Positions 1-10,712 of a stretch of DNA of 64,000 nucleotides are shown one piece after another. Origin of the DNA: Chiua virens (Eukaryota > Basidiomycota > Agaricomycetes > Boletales > Boletaceae); assembly GCA_019787685.1 (NCBI GenBank), contig JAHNUO010000006.1, positions 1,426,001 to 1,490,000 of the forward strand, in the 5' to 3' direction. Each line of letters begins with the position of its first letter. Position 1 is the stretch's first letter. A model generated the notes under the pieces. That model ran no database searches. It saw only the letters and a program-made list of their open reading frames with translations, and was not told where the DNA came from. Both the position numbers and the translations under genes were made by a program.

Positions 1-628
1 TCCTCGGCACTTTTGCTATCGATATGCCTATCACCTCGAATTTGCTGGATAGCAGTTCGGAGCACCGGCTCGGTAAGTCCAGCTTCCTTGATGACGGATG
101 CAACAGAGGAGTCCTTTATGAGGGCAAGGAGAAGGTGATCCTGAGCGAGATATGCATCATGCATGTTCTTTTGTTGAGCCTGCGCCTCTTGCAAGACTTT
201 GGCAGTAGCAGAACTGAGCGTGACATCATCGGGAGCTGGCGATTGAGAAGGTAGGCGGACAATGAGTTTCTGCAGTCCACGAGCGATGGGTGTCTATTGA
301 AACAGTCGATTGATGCATAAGGAAAGGGGTGTTGATTATGTATCATGTCACTTACTGGGTCACCGCCCGCTTTCTGGATCACCGATGCAAAAAGGGGCCT
401 AGGGGACGCCCTAGTTCCAGATAGGGACTGGGCTGATGCGGACGCTTGGTCATCGTTGAGGAGGACGGAGGCCAAGTGGGCAGGATGGACTGAAGAGAAC
501 AGTTCAGCGTGAAAGACACGCGAGTCTAGTAAAGATGAGTTACCTTGCACGTTGGCGTAGTCTTTGGCGAGCTGGATAGCAGCAGCCAAGGACTGCCTCG
601 TCTTGTCAGTGAGATTGTCGAAGTTCAT
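1..628 (-). CDS. HSP104: HSP104/ClpB disaggregase, N-terminal part (runs off the window)
   Basis: The first exon, read from the ATG at 628, encodes MNFDNLTDKTRQSLAAAIQL, the typical start of fungal Hsp104. After an intron at about 549-493 the frame continues with VHPAHLASVLLND, then LFASVIQKAGGDP. A further exon below about 290 gives QKLIVRLPSQSP and DAYLAQDHLLLALIKD. Together this is the double Clp-N repeat. Hsp104 is a hexameric AAA+ ATPase that pulls proteins out of aggregates with Hsp70 and Hsp40. Only the substrate and cofactor-binding N domain lies here; both ATPase modules are outside. The ATG at 628 was preferred to an in-frame TTG six bases upstream. The gene is divergent from DPH7, 92 bp away. 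Confidence 0.93.
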
Positions 629-720
629 AGTCAACCAGGATTATTCAACAAAGGGGAACTTCGCAAACTTGTCAGTGTCACGTCACGGCTAATCGCAGGC
701 TTACTGATCATTAATATTCA
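629..720. promoter_or_regulatory. Divergent promoter HSP104/DPH7 with stress-element-like sites
   Basis: This 92-bp stretch separates two divergent start codons. It holds AGGGG at 652-656, the core of the yeast stress response element, overlapping GAACTTC at 655-661. The latter resembles a heat-shock element but has the wrong spacing. That would suit HSP104; function is inferred from sequence alone. Confidence 0.4.
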
Positions 721-2220
721 ATGACCAACACCACCTGGCCTGCAGACTCGGTCGAGTTTTGTCCCCATGAAGGCTCGCAAGATATCTTGGTTTGTGGAAC
801 GTATAAACTAGAGTCTGCCCAAACCACGGACAGAGTTGACGACGACGCGAATGATATCCCAACAGCAGCACCAAAGAGCACCCAGAAGCGACGGGGGAAA
901 TGCCTCGTTTTTCGGGTATCATGCGCAAATGGGAACAGCGCCATGTGAGTTCGAATCAAATCCACTCCTAGAGTTGCCCTACAGCTTCGATCAGATCACC
1001 ACTCCAAGAGATCGACTCGCCAGCCGTCCTTGATCTGAAATGGTGATCATCATCCTCTCAGATGCGACTCTACCACTCACGTTATCAGGTGCCATAGATC
1101 GTCCTCTAGTACCCCGGTCCTGGGCAGTCGCTGATTCGGAAGGAAACATCTCCTTGCATGAATGGCTGGCTACCGAGGTACCCATTCAAGCGTCATACAT
1201 CCTGTCCTGTCCAATAAGTTTACGATGCGGCCATCTTTGAACAGGACAAGTTAACCTCACTCCAACGATTATCCTGTGCGCCAGGAGAACGTGCTATGTC
1301 TTTCCATCGACTGGTCGAACCGCCAATGTCCAACCAAGTGCGCGCAAACTTTTCTCACCCTTGTTGTCGACGGGTGACGAGCGTTATTGCAGCGGCCTCG
1401 GCAACCTGATCGTTTCATTGTCAGATGGGTCATTGTCGCTCCTTAAACCATGTTCGCAAGGAGAGCTTATTGTCTCGGAGAAGTGGCACGCCCACGATTA
1501 CGAACCGTGGATTGCGGCGTGGAATTACTGGAACAACTCCGTAATTTACTCGGGTAACAACTTCACACAGGGTCCCGTGGGCATGACATCTAATTCTTGA
1601 CTGAGTCAGGCGGGGATGATCTCCAACTTAAAGGCTGGGACCAGCGACGGGGTTTTGACCAACCTTTCTTTGTTAATAAACGGTACGGAAAGTCGACGCA
1701 ACTAGCGCATTGAGAAAGCTGAGCGCGGGTGAATGCAGATTCGATGCAGGGGTGACTGCAATTCAGAGTCACCCGCATATAGAACATTTGATCGCTGTGG
1801 GAAGGTATTTTGGACCCGACAAGAGTTTGGAAGACAAATTGACCCTGGGGCATTGACAGTTATGACAACCAAGTTCGACTTTTTGACACAAGAAAACTCT
1901 TGACACCAATAACAGAGGTGAACGTTGGGGGTGGAGCTTGGCGCGTAAAGTGGCACCCATCCTCTCAGCGCAAGCATGACCTTCTTGTCGCATGCATGCA
2001 CGATGGCTTTAAAGTCATCCGTTTCCATCCGTCGATGAATGGATCCACAGGAGGTTCACTTGTGGATGGCGCCAGTCATGAGATAACGAAACGTTTTGAT
2101 GAACACAAGTCCCTCGCTTATGGGGTTGATTGGTCCTTTCAGCATGACGGAGTCGGAACCGACAGTTTGATTGCCAGCTGTTCGTTCTATGATTGTGCGC
2201 TACATCTTTGGGACGGGTAA
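721..2220 (+). CDS. DPH7: Diphthine methyltransferase, WD40 protein Dph7
   Basis: The start at 721 reads TTWPADSVEFCPHEG followed by ILVCGTYKL, the N-terminal signature of Dph7/WDR85. The last large exon (from about 1900) carries GGAWRVKWHPSS, LLVACMHDGFKVIRF, LAYGVDWSF and ends with LIASCSFYDCALHLWDG, matching the C-terminal blades of the family. Dph7 hydrolyses the methyl ester of methylated diphthine, the step that allows Dph6 to amidate it to diphthamide on elongation factor 2 in the cytosol. At least four small introns interrupt the gene. It is convergent with the TMEM135-like gene, stop codons 76 bp apart. Confidence 0.9.
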
Positions 2221-2296
2221 TTAGAAATCGTATCTATTTGGTCAATATCAACAGTACTGGTATTTGGGAGTGATGCGATTATTCGGGTATCAGTAC

Positions 2297-4252
2297 TCAG
2301 TCCGCATGAGTAAGCGAATTGGCACCGGACTTGGTCAAGGATGTTTCTTCCCTGTGCTGTTTCCATGGGCCTCCTTTGATGATGAAGGCAAACGTCCATC
2401 TGGACAGACCTCTCAGTGACTCTGGTTGGTGGACAGAGAGCGTCAAGAGCGATGCCAAGGATAGGACAAATGTTACGCTATAACGTTACGATTTCAGAAA
2501 CAAAGCTCGGGATGTTGCGTTGACTCACCATTCTGCAATCTGGACGACTGGGTGCCTGTTGCGCAACCATTTTTCCGATATTGATGCTCGTAGAGCTTTG
2601 GGCAGAACGTAGAGTGCGATCTCCCCTCTTCTCTTCGCATTCTCGATCCAGATACTCGTCCCACAAACAACTGAGCCGGCAAGAGTACAGCCGTAAGGAC
2701 TGTCCCAGACATCGTGCGAGATTTGGGGAAAGAGTCGCGGAAGCACGAGAGTACGCGTGAAGCAAATCGCAAACCAGTACGAGGAAAGGAACGCAGAAAG
2801 GAAGGTAGCACTTCGAATGCTTGATAGCAGCGCGGGTAAAGCACGATGGAGGCGCATGATCGAGCTGGGTTTGGTAAAAAGAATAGGAAGGAGATGAACC
2901 TGAATCGCCGACAAACGCAGTTGAGTTACGAAGCAATACAAACGAGCACGTTCCGCAGACTTACCGGGAGATAGATAACGAGTGCTTGAGCGAACGCATA
3001 TATCGCTCTGATAGCAGCATTGGCAGTACAACTATTGTGAAGACCAAACCGTGCACCGATATCGCCATGCACAAGCTCACAAGGCAGTCCTCCGATGCCG
3101 CCACGCCCAGCAACTCCGAGCTGTTTCCACGCCTCGTCGGCCAAGCTTCCTCCGTATGCAGGGAGGACAGTGGGGTCACCCCATAATGCTGGACGTCCAA
3201 GTTCCTTGGCCAAAGGCCCGAGGATGTCGCGATCTGATGATGAACCGTAGATATACGACCACTTCCGTTCCCGGATAGCCCGGAGGACCTCCAGCAGTCG
3301 CTTGTCAACATTCGCAAGGGAGTTTATCCTGAGATAAAGACTGTTGCGGCCTATATGTAGTGCAATGGACGAAAAAATCGTACCATTTCACATAGGAAGC
3401 GGGTAATCTACCGTATGTCGAGTCAGAACAAACCATGTGCCCAAGTCATAGCAATATACCTCTGAGGCTGATAACAGAAACACCACATGATCCTTCAGAG
3501 TACATTCAAGCCTGGACACAGCAGGATGCACCGCCACGAACCTTGCGGAACTGATCTAGAAAACGAGGGCATCCAAACGCGTCGTAATCTTCCTCTTCCA
3601 CTCTTTGGCGAGGTCTTCGCACTGCCTGTCGAGGATTCTGGTATCTGGCGATGCAGAGGACGACGACGCTCTACCATCGTGTGAAAGAGCCTGGACCTGT
3701 CCGACAGCAATGTCTCGCGCCTTTCGCAGGAGTGATGCCTGCACCAACGCGTCGAGTGCGCGGACGAGGAGCAGTAGGCTGAAGTCCAAGGTGGGGGACG
3801 CGTTTCCAAACCGTCTTGGCTTTTTCCACCGCAAAAGCGCGACCGCGAGTGTCGAGGTGATCGCGTTCGCGAGGAACGCTCTCCGGTATTGAGATGACCC
3901 GGTTTGGCCCGCTGGGTGTGGGGTATTTCGGCTCTCCACGTCCCAGAGTCGTTGCAGGGCTACTCCGCCACCAATAGCAGTTGTCATCGCCCAAGCGAAC
4001 CCATTAGGCCGCAGCTCTGCCAGAAGTGCACGCCAAAGGACTCTCGCTTGTGCCGTGAATATCTTTGGATTGAGTGGTAGTGCAAAAATGAGTGGCAGCA
4101 CTATGGGACCAAGGGAGAAGCGACAGGCAAAGCGAATACGTGCGCAGCGCGATCTGTAGAGGATGGTCGGGTTCTTGAGAGACTCTTTCTATTGTAGCAA
4201 TGAGCGTTGTTTTCCATGACAGAGCCTGAGGTGGCTTGGATGGGAGTGTCAT
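2297..4252 (-). CDS. TMEM135-like multi-pass membrane protein with an in-frame TAG
   Basis: Starts at the ATG at 4252 (MTLPSKPPQALSWKTTL). Several hydrophobic stretches follow, including LPLIFALPLNPKIF and AFLANAITSTLAVALL. Next come LPASYVKW, INSLANVDKRLLEVLRA and the Cys-rich block PCELVHGDIG...NSCTANA typical of the TMEM135 N-terminal domain, then ALVIYLPV and more membrane segments. The last exon, joined across the donor at about 2523, ends at 2297. TMEM135 relatives act in peroxisome and mitochondrial lipid homeostasis; the fungal role is not established. At 3556-3558 the exon contains TAG in the frame that reads RLDALVF before it and ISSARIMWCF after it. This could be an error, a null allele or an edited codon. 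Confidence 0.78.
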
Positions 4253-4555
4253 GAAGCCTGGGTGGATTTGGGCTTTTTCACGGGTTAATTAGCGTATATT
4301 TCGACTGTTGTTAATGTACATGCGTGGATTTGGGGCCCGAAGGGTGCTGGGTGGATCTAGTAGCTGGGTAAATTTGGCTGAATGTGAAATCCCGGAACAC
4401 TAGTCATCATCTAATGAGGGAACCAAGGGCAACTTGAAGATATAAATACATTCAAGTTGTTTCACTCCATGTGATTACAGGCCATCTAAGAGTATGAAAG
4501 GTTCGACATATAATATATTGTGTCCCGTGTAGATAGTCAATAACAAAAAAATATC
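4253..4555. other. Intergenic spacer between two minus-strand genes
   Basis: This holds the promoter side of the TMEM135-like gene and the 3' end of the dysferlin-domain gene. It is AT-rich towards 4490-4555. I see no further gene or repeat. Confidence 0.6.
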
Positions 4556-5768
4556 TCACTCTCTGTGCTCGAGATCGCGCAAGTTGTCGGTATAACTCCA
4601 GAAATCAACGTCAGCCACTGAAAAGGCGCGCCCAAGACCATTTTCGAGGTCTTGTAATCGTCCGGCCTGTCTCACGTGATGGACGAACTGTGCGCGCGAG
4701 TCCGGAAACACAAAGGAGTGGAGAATGGCCTCTCCCTAATCCAAATGTGTGTTTTTGATCAGTCTGCAGGGATAAAGGTCGTGGACCTACATGATTCCGA
4801 AGGATGGCGATTAGGTGTGCCAGCGGAGGCGGGTTGCCTTCGGGGATGATATCCGACAGACGGTTTTCGAGTTTTTTCCGCGAAGATGAAGAGGGGGGGT
4901 CAAACTGCATACTCTTTTCTTGGAAGTCGGACGTGTGGGTCTGTGGATAAGGAGCGAGCCACATTCGCCAGAGTTCAAGTTTGCGCCCGTCGCGACCGAG
5001 CTGCCGGAGCAAGCGGTGGACATGTTGCCAGTCTTGCTCACTGCCGTCCCAGAGGTGATATGCCATGGTGATCGAACTCGGGTAAGGACAGGTTAGTATT
5101 GGTGGTGACGTTAGTGGTATGCGCACGATTGGCGGGGACGCATCATGAGTCTGACCCAGCGTCCTGCGTCTGACCCAAGCACCGGTGCTGAGTTTTCCGA
5201 CTTTGGCATGCCAGTGATTGTCACGGAAGAACCAGTTGTATTCGAAACCGTCGTGTTGTACCTCGCCAAGGTCTGAGTGCATGTCAATCATCCAGGCGGT
5301 GGAAACCCAGCGCCAGGTACCATCGGGGAGGGGGTAATTGCGGAGAGAGAGATTTGGGTTGTTTGCATGGAAAGTGTAGGACTGAGGGTGGGTGAACGGG
5401 TGTGGATCGGATGGGAGAAGGGAGAGAGCAGAATAGAAAGGAGTGGAGAAGAGGGTGATTCTAGTGGGGGGTCAGGGGAGGAGAGGATGAGTGGCAAAGG
5501 ACGGACCCTCTCTGGTTTTCGTACAAGACGGCCCAGCGGTACAGATTCTCGTCGTATGGGAGGTGAGGGAGGTGGGAGTCGTCGATGCGTATGTCGTCAT
5601 GAGTGGGGGTGTCGGGCTCGGAGAGAATGGGGAGGGAGACGAGACTTGTCAAAGAGAGGGAGAGGAAAGAGAGGGGAAGCGAGGAAGGCGAGACTTGTGA
5701 AGGAGACGACGACGGGCGGGGTCGGCGGCGGCGGGGTCATCTGTGCGCATGCAGAGAGGGAGAGACAT
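4556..5768 (-). CDS. Dysferlin-domain (Pex24p/Spo73-like) protein
   Basis: Exons read NLYRWAVLYENQRGITLFST, then SLLPSDPHPFT, then the dysferlin block GTWRWVSTAWMIDMHSDLGE, EVQHDGFEYNWFF and HAKVGKLSTGAWVRRR. The C-terminal half includes YHLWDGSEQDWQHVHRLLRQ. A last exon after the acceptor near 4731 encodes AILHSFVFPDSRAQF and ends at 4556. The domain matches fungal peroxin 23/24-type and yeast Spo73 proteins. Spo73 works in prospore membrane extension, while longer relatives sit in peroxisome or ER membranes. This protein has no obvious membrane span, favouring the Spo73-like type. The start at 5768 needs a 50-bp intron at about 5648-5697 to keep the frame, so the first exon is less certain. 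Confidence 0.8.
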
Positions 5769-5804
5769 GTGGTTAAAAGAGGAAATTAACTTTTTGCGAC
5801 TCCC
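5769..5804. promoter_or_regulatory. Very short divergent spacer between dysferlin-domain gene and HSC20
   Basis: Only 36 bp separate the two proposed start codons. The spacer contains the A/T-rich stretch TTAAAAGAGGAAATTAAC. Either promoter elements lie inside the opposite gene's 5' end or the dysferlin-domain start is misplaced. Confidence 0.45.
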
Positions 5805-6564
5805 ATGACCATTGGCATGCTCGTCCGACTCTGGGCACGTCCATTGCGACGGGGATATGCAGTGGGTGGGGCGGCGACAAGGAAATGTCCGTCATGTGGG
5901 ACTGCGCTGCCGACCACGCTGCCGGTGTGTGCCCGGTGTCGATACATTGGGAGAGTGGAGGACTCAGTCACACACCACGCGCTGCTGGGGCTGCCATACG
6001 AGCCAAACCCGTTCGTGGTCGATACGAGAGAACTGAAGCGGCGGTTTCTCGATGCCCAGCGGCTGGTGCACCCAGATGGGTGGGCGACGAGGAGCGAGGT
6101 AAAGTAATGTATACTAGGGTGTGCGAACAGGACTAAAGAAGTACTAAGGGAGACAAGGATGCTGCACTAGCGATGTCGAATGCGGTCAACAGGGCATACA
6201 AGACGTTGTTGTCGCCGATGGAACGGATCGGATATGTGCTTGAACGGCACGGAAAGTCGGTGGGGGAGGGAGAGCAGGCGGAGGACATGGGGCTGATTGC
6301 GGAGGTGCTGGAGGTGAGAGAAGCGATCGAGCAGAGCGACGCAGCGGGTCTAGCGAGACTGCGAGAGACAAACGACGGCAAGTATTTTCGTGACGTGTGA
6401 CACGGTAACTGAACGGACACGCAGCCAAGACAAGGTCAGCGATGAGCGAGATCGAGGCTGCAGTGGGATTGTCCGAGTGGACGCGGGCCAAAGCGATGGC
6501 TGTGCAGCTTAAATATTTTATTGGGATCGGCGACGCGATCGAACAAGCGAGAAATAATTTATGA
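5805..6564 (+). CDS. JAC1: Mitochondrial iron-sulfur J-protein co-chaperone HSC20
   Basis: The protein begins MTIGMLVRLWARPLRRGYAV, a basic presequence-like start. A four-cysteine motif follows (KCPSCGTALP, VCARC), as in animal HSCB but not in yeast Jac1. The J domain comes next with the HPD triad in RLVHPDGW, and NRAYKTLLSPMERIGYVLE confirms the family. The last exon gives the three-helix C domain, ending WTRAKAMAVQLKYFIGI. It delivers iron-sulfur clusters on the scaffold protein to the mitochondrial Hsp70. The second intron (6378-6424, 47 bp) starts with GCAAGT, a GC-AG intron; using it keeps the frame where a GT donor would not. The stop at 6562-6564 nearly touches the next gene. Confidence 0.9.
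6378..6424 (+). other. GC-AG intron in HSC20
   Basis: The donor is G|GCAAGT and the acceptor CACGCAG. Joining the exons gives a conserved C-domain reading frame; a GT two bases on gives a wrong frame. Confidence 0.75.
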
Positions 6565-6565
6565 C

Positions 6566-9500
6566 ATGTATCCTCTTCGTCGTTGCTTTAGAATGAAGCG
6601 ACCATTTTCAGTCTCACATGATCGTCCTGTTAAACTACAAAAGACCTCAGGTCCTCTCCACGACGCTCGCTTCATAGACAACCTCCGTCTCTCTATCGAC
6701 CGTTCTCCCCTAAAACCCTCCCTCGTCGACAACCCAAAGTCTCCCGTCGCAAACTTTGCTGCACTCGCCGCACTCCCCCCCCTTCGTTATCTCTTCACCG
6801 ACCTCTTCGACCCTGACTCGACCCAACGCATCGTCCGGTTCGTCTTCTTCCTCTCCCTGCCGCTCACCCTCACCCTTTTCCAGCTGTTCTCTCCACCTCG
6901 ACACCGACCCTCAAATCACCGCTATAGGCGACCACACAGACAAAAAGTCTGCAGAGCGTCTCTGTGCCCTCTCCGCTCTCTACCAGCTCCATGCCAGGGG
7001 TCTCGTACGTCTTCTTTCTTTTCCACTTTCTCCCTCTCACTCCTCCACAGCTGGACAAGTCCGCCAAGCTTGCCGTACCCCCTCCCACACTCCCTCTTCA
7101 GCGCACTCTCTCAGATGGCTCTGTCGTGTCCTATGAGCGTGCTCGCAGCTTCATGGACTACTACTGTCGTCTCTATGCATTCCCTAAAACCCGACATCGA
7201 ATACCAACAGCTTCCAGTAAAACATGCCAACCCCACCTGGGAAGCCGTCATGCTCGTCGACGGTCGTCGCATCGGAATGGGTGCCGCTCCCGCTAAAAAG
7301 GCCGCCCACATCCAGTGCTACCTCGACGTCGCCCATTACCTCGAGAGCTGCGATCCCGCCCTTTGGAAGCGCTACCTCGCTGCCGCAAAGACAGGAAAGG
7401 ATCTCGGCCTCGCACCAAAGGTCGCCCTCTCCATCACCGATGCTCTCGCCGACGATATCATTCACCTTCGCTCAGACATAAAAAAGAGCTTGCTCTACAG
7501 GAACAGACCTGTCACAAATCGTCCCTCCGCTCCTCACCCGCTCCCCCTTCGTCCCTCCCACCCTCGCTACTATCCTCCTCACATCGCCGACGCTCGGTCC
7601 GCTGAGCTCTACAACAGACGACAGGCCTATCTGAATGACCCATCCACCGAGAAAATGAGATCCACCCGCGCCACCTTGCCAATTTACACCCGTTCTCAGC
7701 AACTTCTTTCCCACATCTCAGAACATGACGTCACCATCTGCATGGCTGCAACCGGATCGGGTAAAACCACTCAGGTCCCTCAGCTTATACTCGACGACTA
7801 CATCAATCGCGGTCAAGGCGCACACTGCAACATCGTCTGCACACAACCACGCCGTCTCGCTGCACTTAGCGTCGCTGACCGTGTTGCAAAGGAGCGCGGT
7901 GAGCTCGTCGGACGCGGATCAGTTGGTTACAGTGTTCGCTTCGAGTCAAACCTCCCCGAAGAACATGGTTCCATCACTTTTTGCACCATCGGTGTCTTGC
8001 TTAGACGTCTCCAGTCTGCAATGGCAGAGGGTGGCCTCGTAGCCGCCAAACTAGACCAACTCACTCATATTTTGGTCGACGAAGTCCACGAACGTGACAT
8101 CGACACTGATTTGCTTCTCGTCGTACTCAAGCGTCTGATAGAGGACCGCAAGGCGCGCAACCTCCCTCTCAAAGTCGTGCTCATGAGTGCCACCATCGAC
8201 CCGCGATTGTTCCAAGAGTACTTTCCTGACAATGCCGGAAACAAGGCCCAAGTAATCGAGATCCCTGGTCGTACCTTTCCTGTAGTGCGACATTTCATGG
8301 ACGACTTCCTCAGCGATCTGAAGGCACAACCCCAGCTCGACTGGGTCTTCAATGACGAATCGGTCTCTAGGTACATCTCTCGGGAAGAGGCATACACCCA
8401 GCTTCAGCACGCACCCGTTCCGTCCTTTCCATCATCGTCTCCTCAACCCCCATTGGCCGATGACGAACTCGAATTGCCTGCTCCTCTCGTTGCTGCTGCC
8501 GTCGTGCATGTTTTCCAGAAGTCCGATTCTGGTCATGTCCTCATCTTCCTTCCAGGATGGGAAGAAATCTCCGCTGTGCAACGGTGTTTATTGAATGGCG
8601 GGCTTGGTCTCGATTTCGGTGATCAGACCAAATATAGCATTCATGTCCTGCACTCGACAATACCCCTTGCCGAACAGCAAGTCATTTTTGATCCTCCTCC
8701 CGAGGGTGTTCGTCGCATCATTCTGGCAACGAACGTCGCCGAAACATCGGTCACGATTCCAGATGTTGTCTATGTCGTTGACACCGGGAAAATCAAGGAG
8801 TTGCGGTTTGATCCCCGATCGCCATATCTCCTCGCTCGTCTCAGCCTGGGTTGGAACCTCGAATCTCAACCAGAGAGCCGGACGTGCAGGCAGGCATCGT
8901 CCCGGGGAGTATTTCGGTCTCTTGAGCAAGACGCGCGTCGCAAACCTTCATCCACACCAGACGGTCGAGATGAAGCGTGTAGACCTGAGCAATACTGTCA
9001 TGCGTATCAAGGCGTTGAGCTTCCCTGGAATGGAGGTCGAGCAAGTCCTCGCTTCCACAATAGAACCGCCCGCAGCCGATCGTGTCGAGGCAGCTATGAA
9101 AACTCTTCAGATGGTTAGTGCTTTGGACCACCAGAAGAAGTTGACATCGCTCGGTCGCATCCTTCTTCAATTGCCGGTAGATATACACATCGGCCGTTTG
9201 GTCCTGTATGGCGTATTTTTCCGTTGTCTCGACCAAGCGCTGACCCTAGCCGCGATCCTCACAAACCGAGACCCCTTTTTCTCCCCTATCCATCTCAAAG
9301 CAGAAGCTGCCGCGGTCAAAGCCACATGGTCTCCAAGGGAGTTTAGATCCGATGCATTGACGATATTGAACGCGTACGATGCGTGGTACGAGATGTACCG
9401 CCGTGGCGAACAGCGCGCGCGCGTCCAGATTTTGCGCCGATAACTTCCTCTCCAAGTCAACGCTGGTACTGATGACCAAAGTTCGAGGACATCTGTTGCA

Positions 9501-10437
9501 ATCACTGTACCAAGCCGGGGTTATTGACGTGGCAGAGGGTAGTATCTACGGTCGAACGCGCGACCGTGAATGGACGGTACCATCTGCACTCAATGTCAAC
9601 GCACGTTCTCAGTCACTCCTTGCTGCTCTCGTTGCTGTAGCGGCTGAACCCAAGTTTGCTGTTCGAACGGGTGAAATGACATTGCGCACCCAGCACGACA
9701 AGGTCTGACTTCTCGACATTGTTGTCGTGCCATATCGACTGATGAGACCTCATTAGGCAACTTTCATTCACCCGAGCAGCGTGAACCACAGGAAACACTT
9801 CAGACCGTCCGCGGACAACACCTATTTGCTTCAGGGAGAGAAACAAATATATGCTTATGCAGAGAAACGCCAAAATCTCACTGTCGCTGGCCAGACTCCT
9901 CAAATGTACCTCATCAACACCACCCGCCTGGACCCTATGACTTATCTGTTATTTGGCGCCAATGACATTCAAGCCACCGAACGCGGGCTGGAGTGTGATG
10001 AATGGCTACCCATCGTTGGGAATCTGGATGTTCTGGATGATATCCAGCATTTGAAGACCATGATGGAGGCATGCATGTCGCGGGTATTTGAGGGCACCCA
10101 CATGGGCAAAACGCGACTCGTGGGCATGACTCCACGAGAGGATGAAACAGGCGAAGAAGCACCTGACAAGGATCGTTCTTTGTCTCCTCGGGAATTATCC
10201 GATCTAGATTCGATTACACGGGACATTGTGCGGCTGCTGGATTGCTACAGCGACGAGCGGATGTCTGCGCAGTCAGCGACTAGTTCTCGCAACGCGACAC
10301 CAATGGCGTCCCCAGCTTTCTCCTCCAGCAGACTCCCCGGATCGAGGTCGGGATATTCGACACCTTTCGGTGTTGGTTCCGCATATAATTCACGACCTGG
10401 CACACCAAGTCGGCTTTCGCGTAGTTACTATTCATGA
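6566..10437 (+). CDS. DEVH-box RNA helicase of the DHX29/30/36/57 type (frameshifted copy)
   Basis: Helicase motifs appear in order: AATGSGKTTQVPQ (I), CTQPRRLAA (Ia), LVDEVHERDIDTD (II, DEVH), LMSATID (III), HVLIFLPGWEE (IV), ILATNVAETSVTIPDVV (V) and NLNQRAGRAGRHRPGEY (VI). Helicase-associated and OB-fold domains follow, then a Ser-rich tail ending SRSYYS. Upstream lies a double-stranded-RNA-binding-like segment, VKHANPTWEAVMLVDGRRIG. These enzymes remodel RNA or RNA-protein complexes. The N-terminus MYPLRRCFRMKRPFSVS could be a mitochondrial presequence, as for DHX30; an alternative ATG is at 6593. The frame shifts by one base at 7186-7189, 8813-8816 and 9412-9422 with no plausible intron, each inside a conserved stretch. 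Exact subfamily not resolved. Confidence 0.87.
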
Positions 10438-10712
10438 TTACAACTGGCATCACGGACAAGCATTCATTCTAGAGACGTCCCCACTCGTAGTATTATGTTT
10501 ATACTCTAACTTTAATACGTATTACCTGGTAATTGTGCTGAAATATATGTCAATATAATGTGGACTGTTCGTTGCAAACTTGTTCATATCTCTTTTCACG
10601 TAAGCCTGAGCGCTTAAGGCACCGCTCGCTAGACCGTAGTGGCTCTGGAGTCCTTGAGACTATCACAACCATCTTTGTAGATATCTAACAAGTCGCTCGA
10701 AATACTGCCAAG
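10438..10712. other. Intergenic spacer between helicase and AP-2 alpha
   Basis: This holds the helicase 3' flank (AT-rich near 10500-10560) and the promoter of the adaptin gene. Nothing else is recognised. Confidence 0.5.

Noticed and set aside
5277..5789. A 170-codon open frame on the plus strand
   Set aside because: It is the G-rich complement of the dysferlin-domain exons on the minus strand; composition explains the lack of stops.
8805..8825. Programmed +1 ribosomal frameshifting in the helicase
   Set aside because: Three separate shifts in one gene and similar indels in many neighbours fit sequence error far better.
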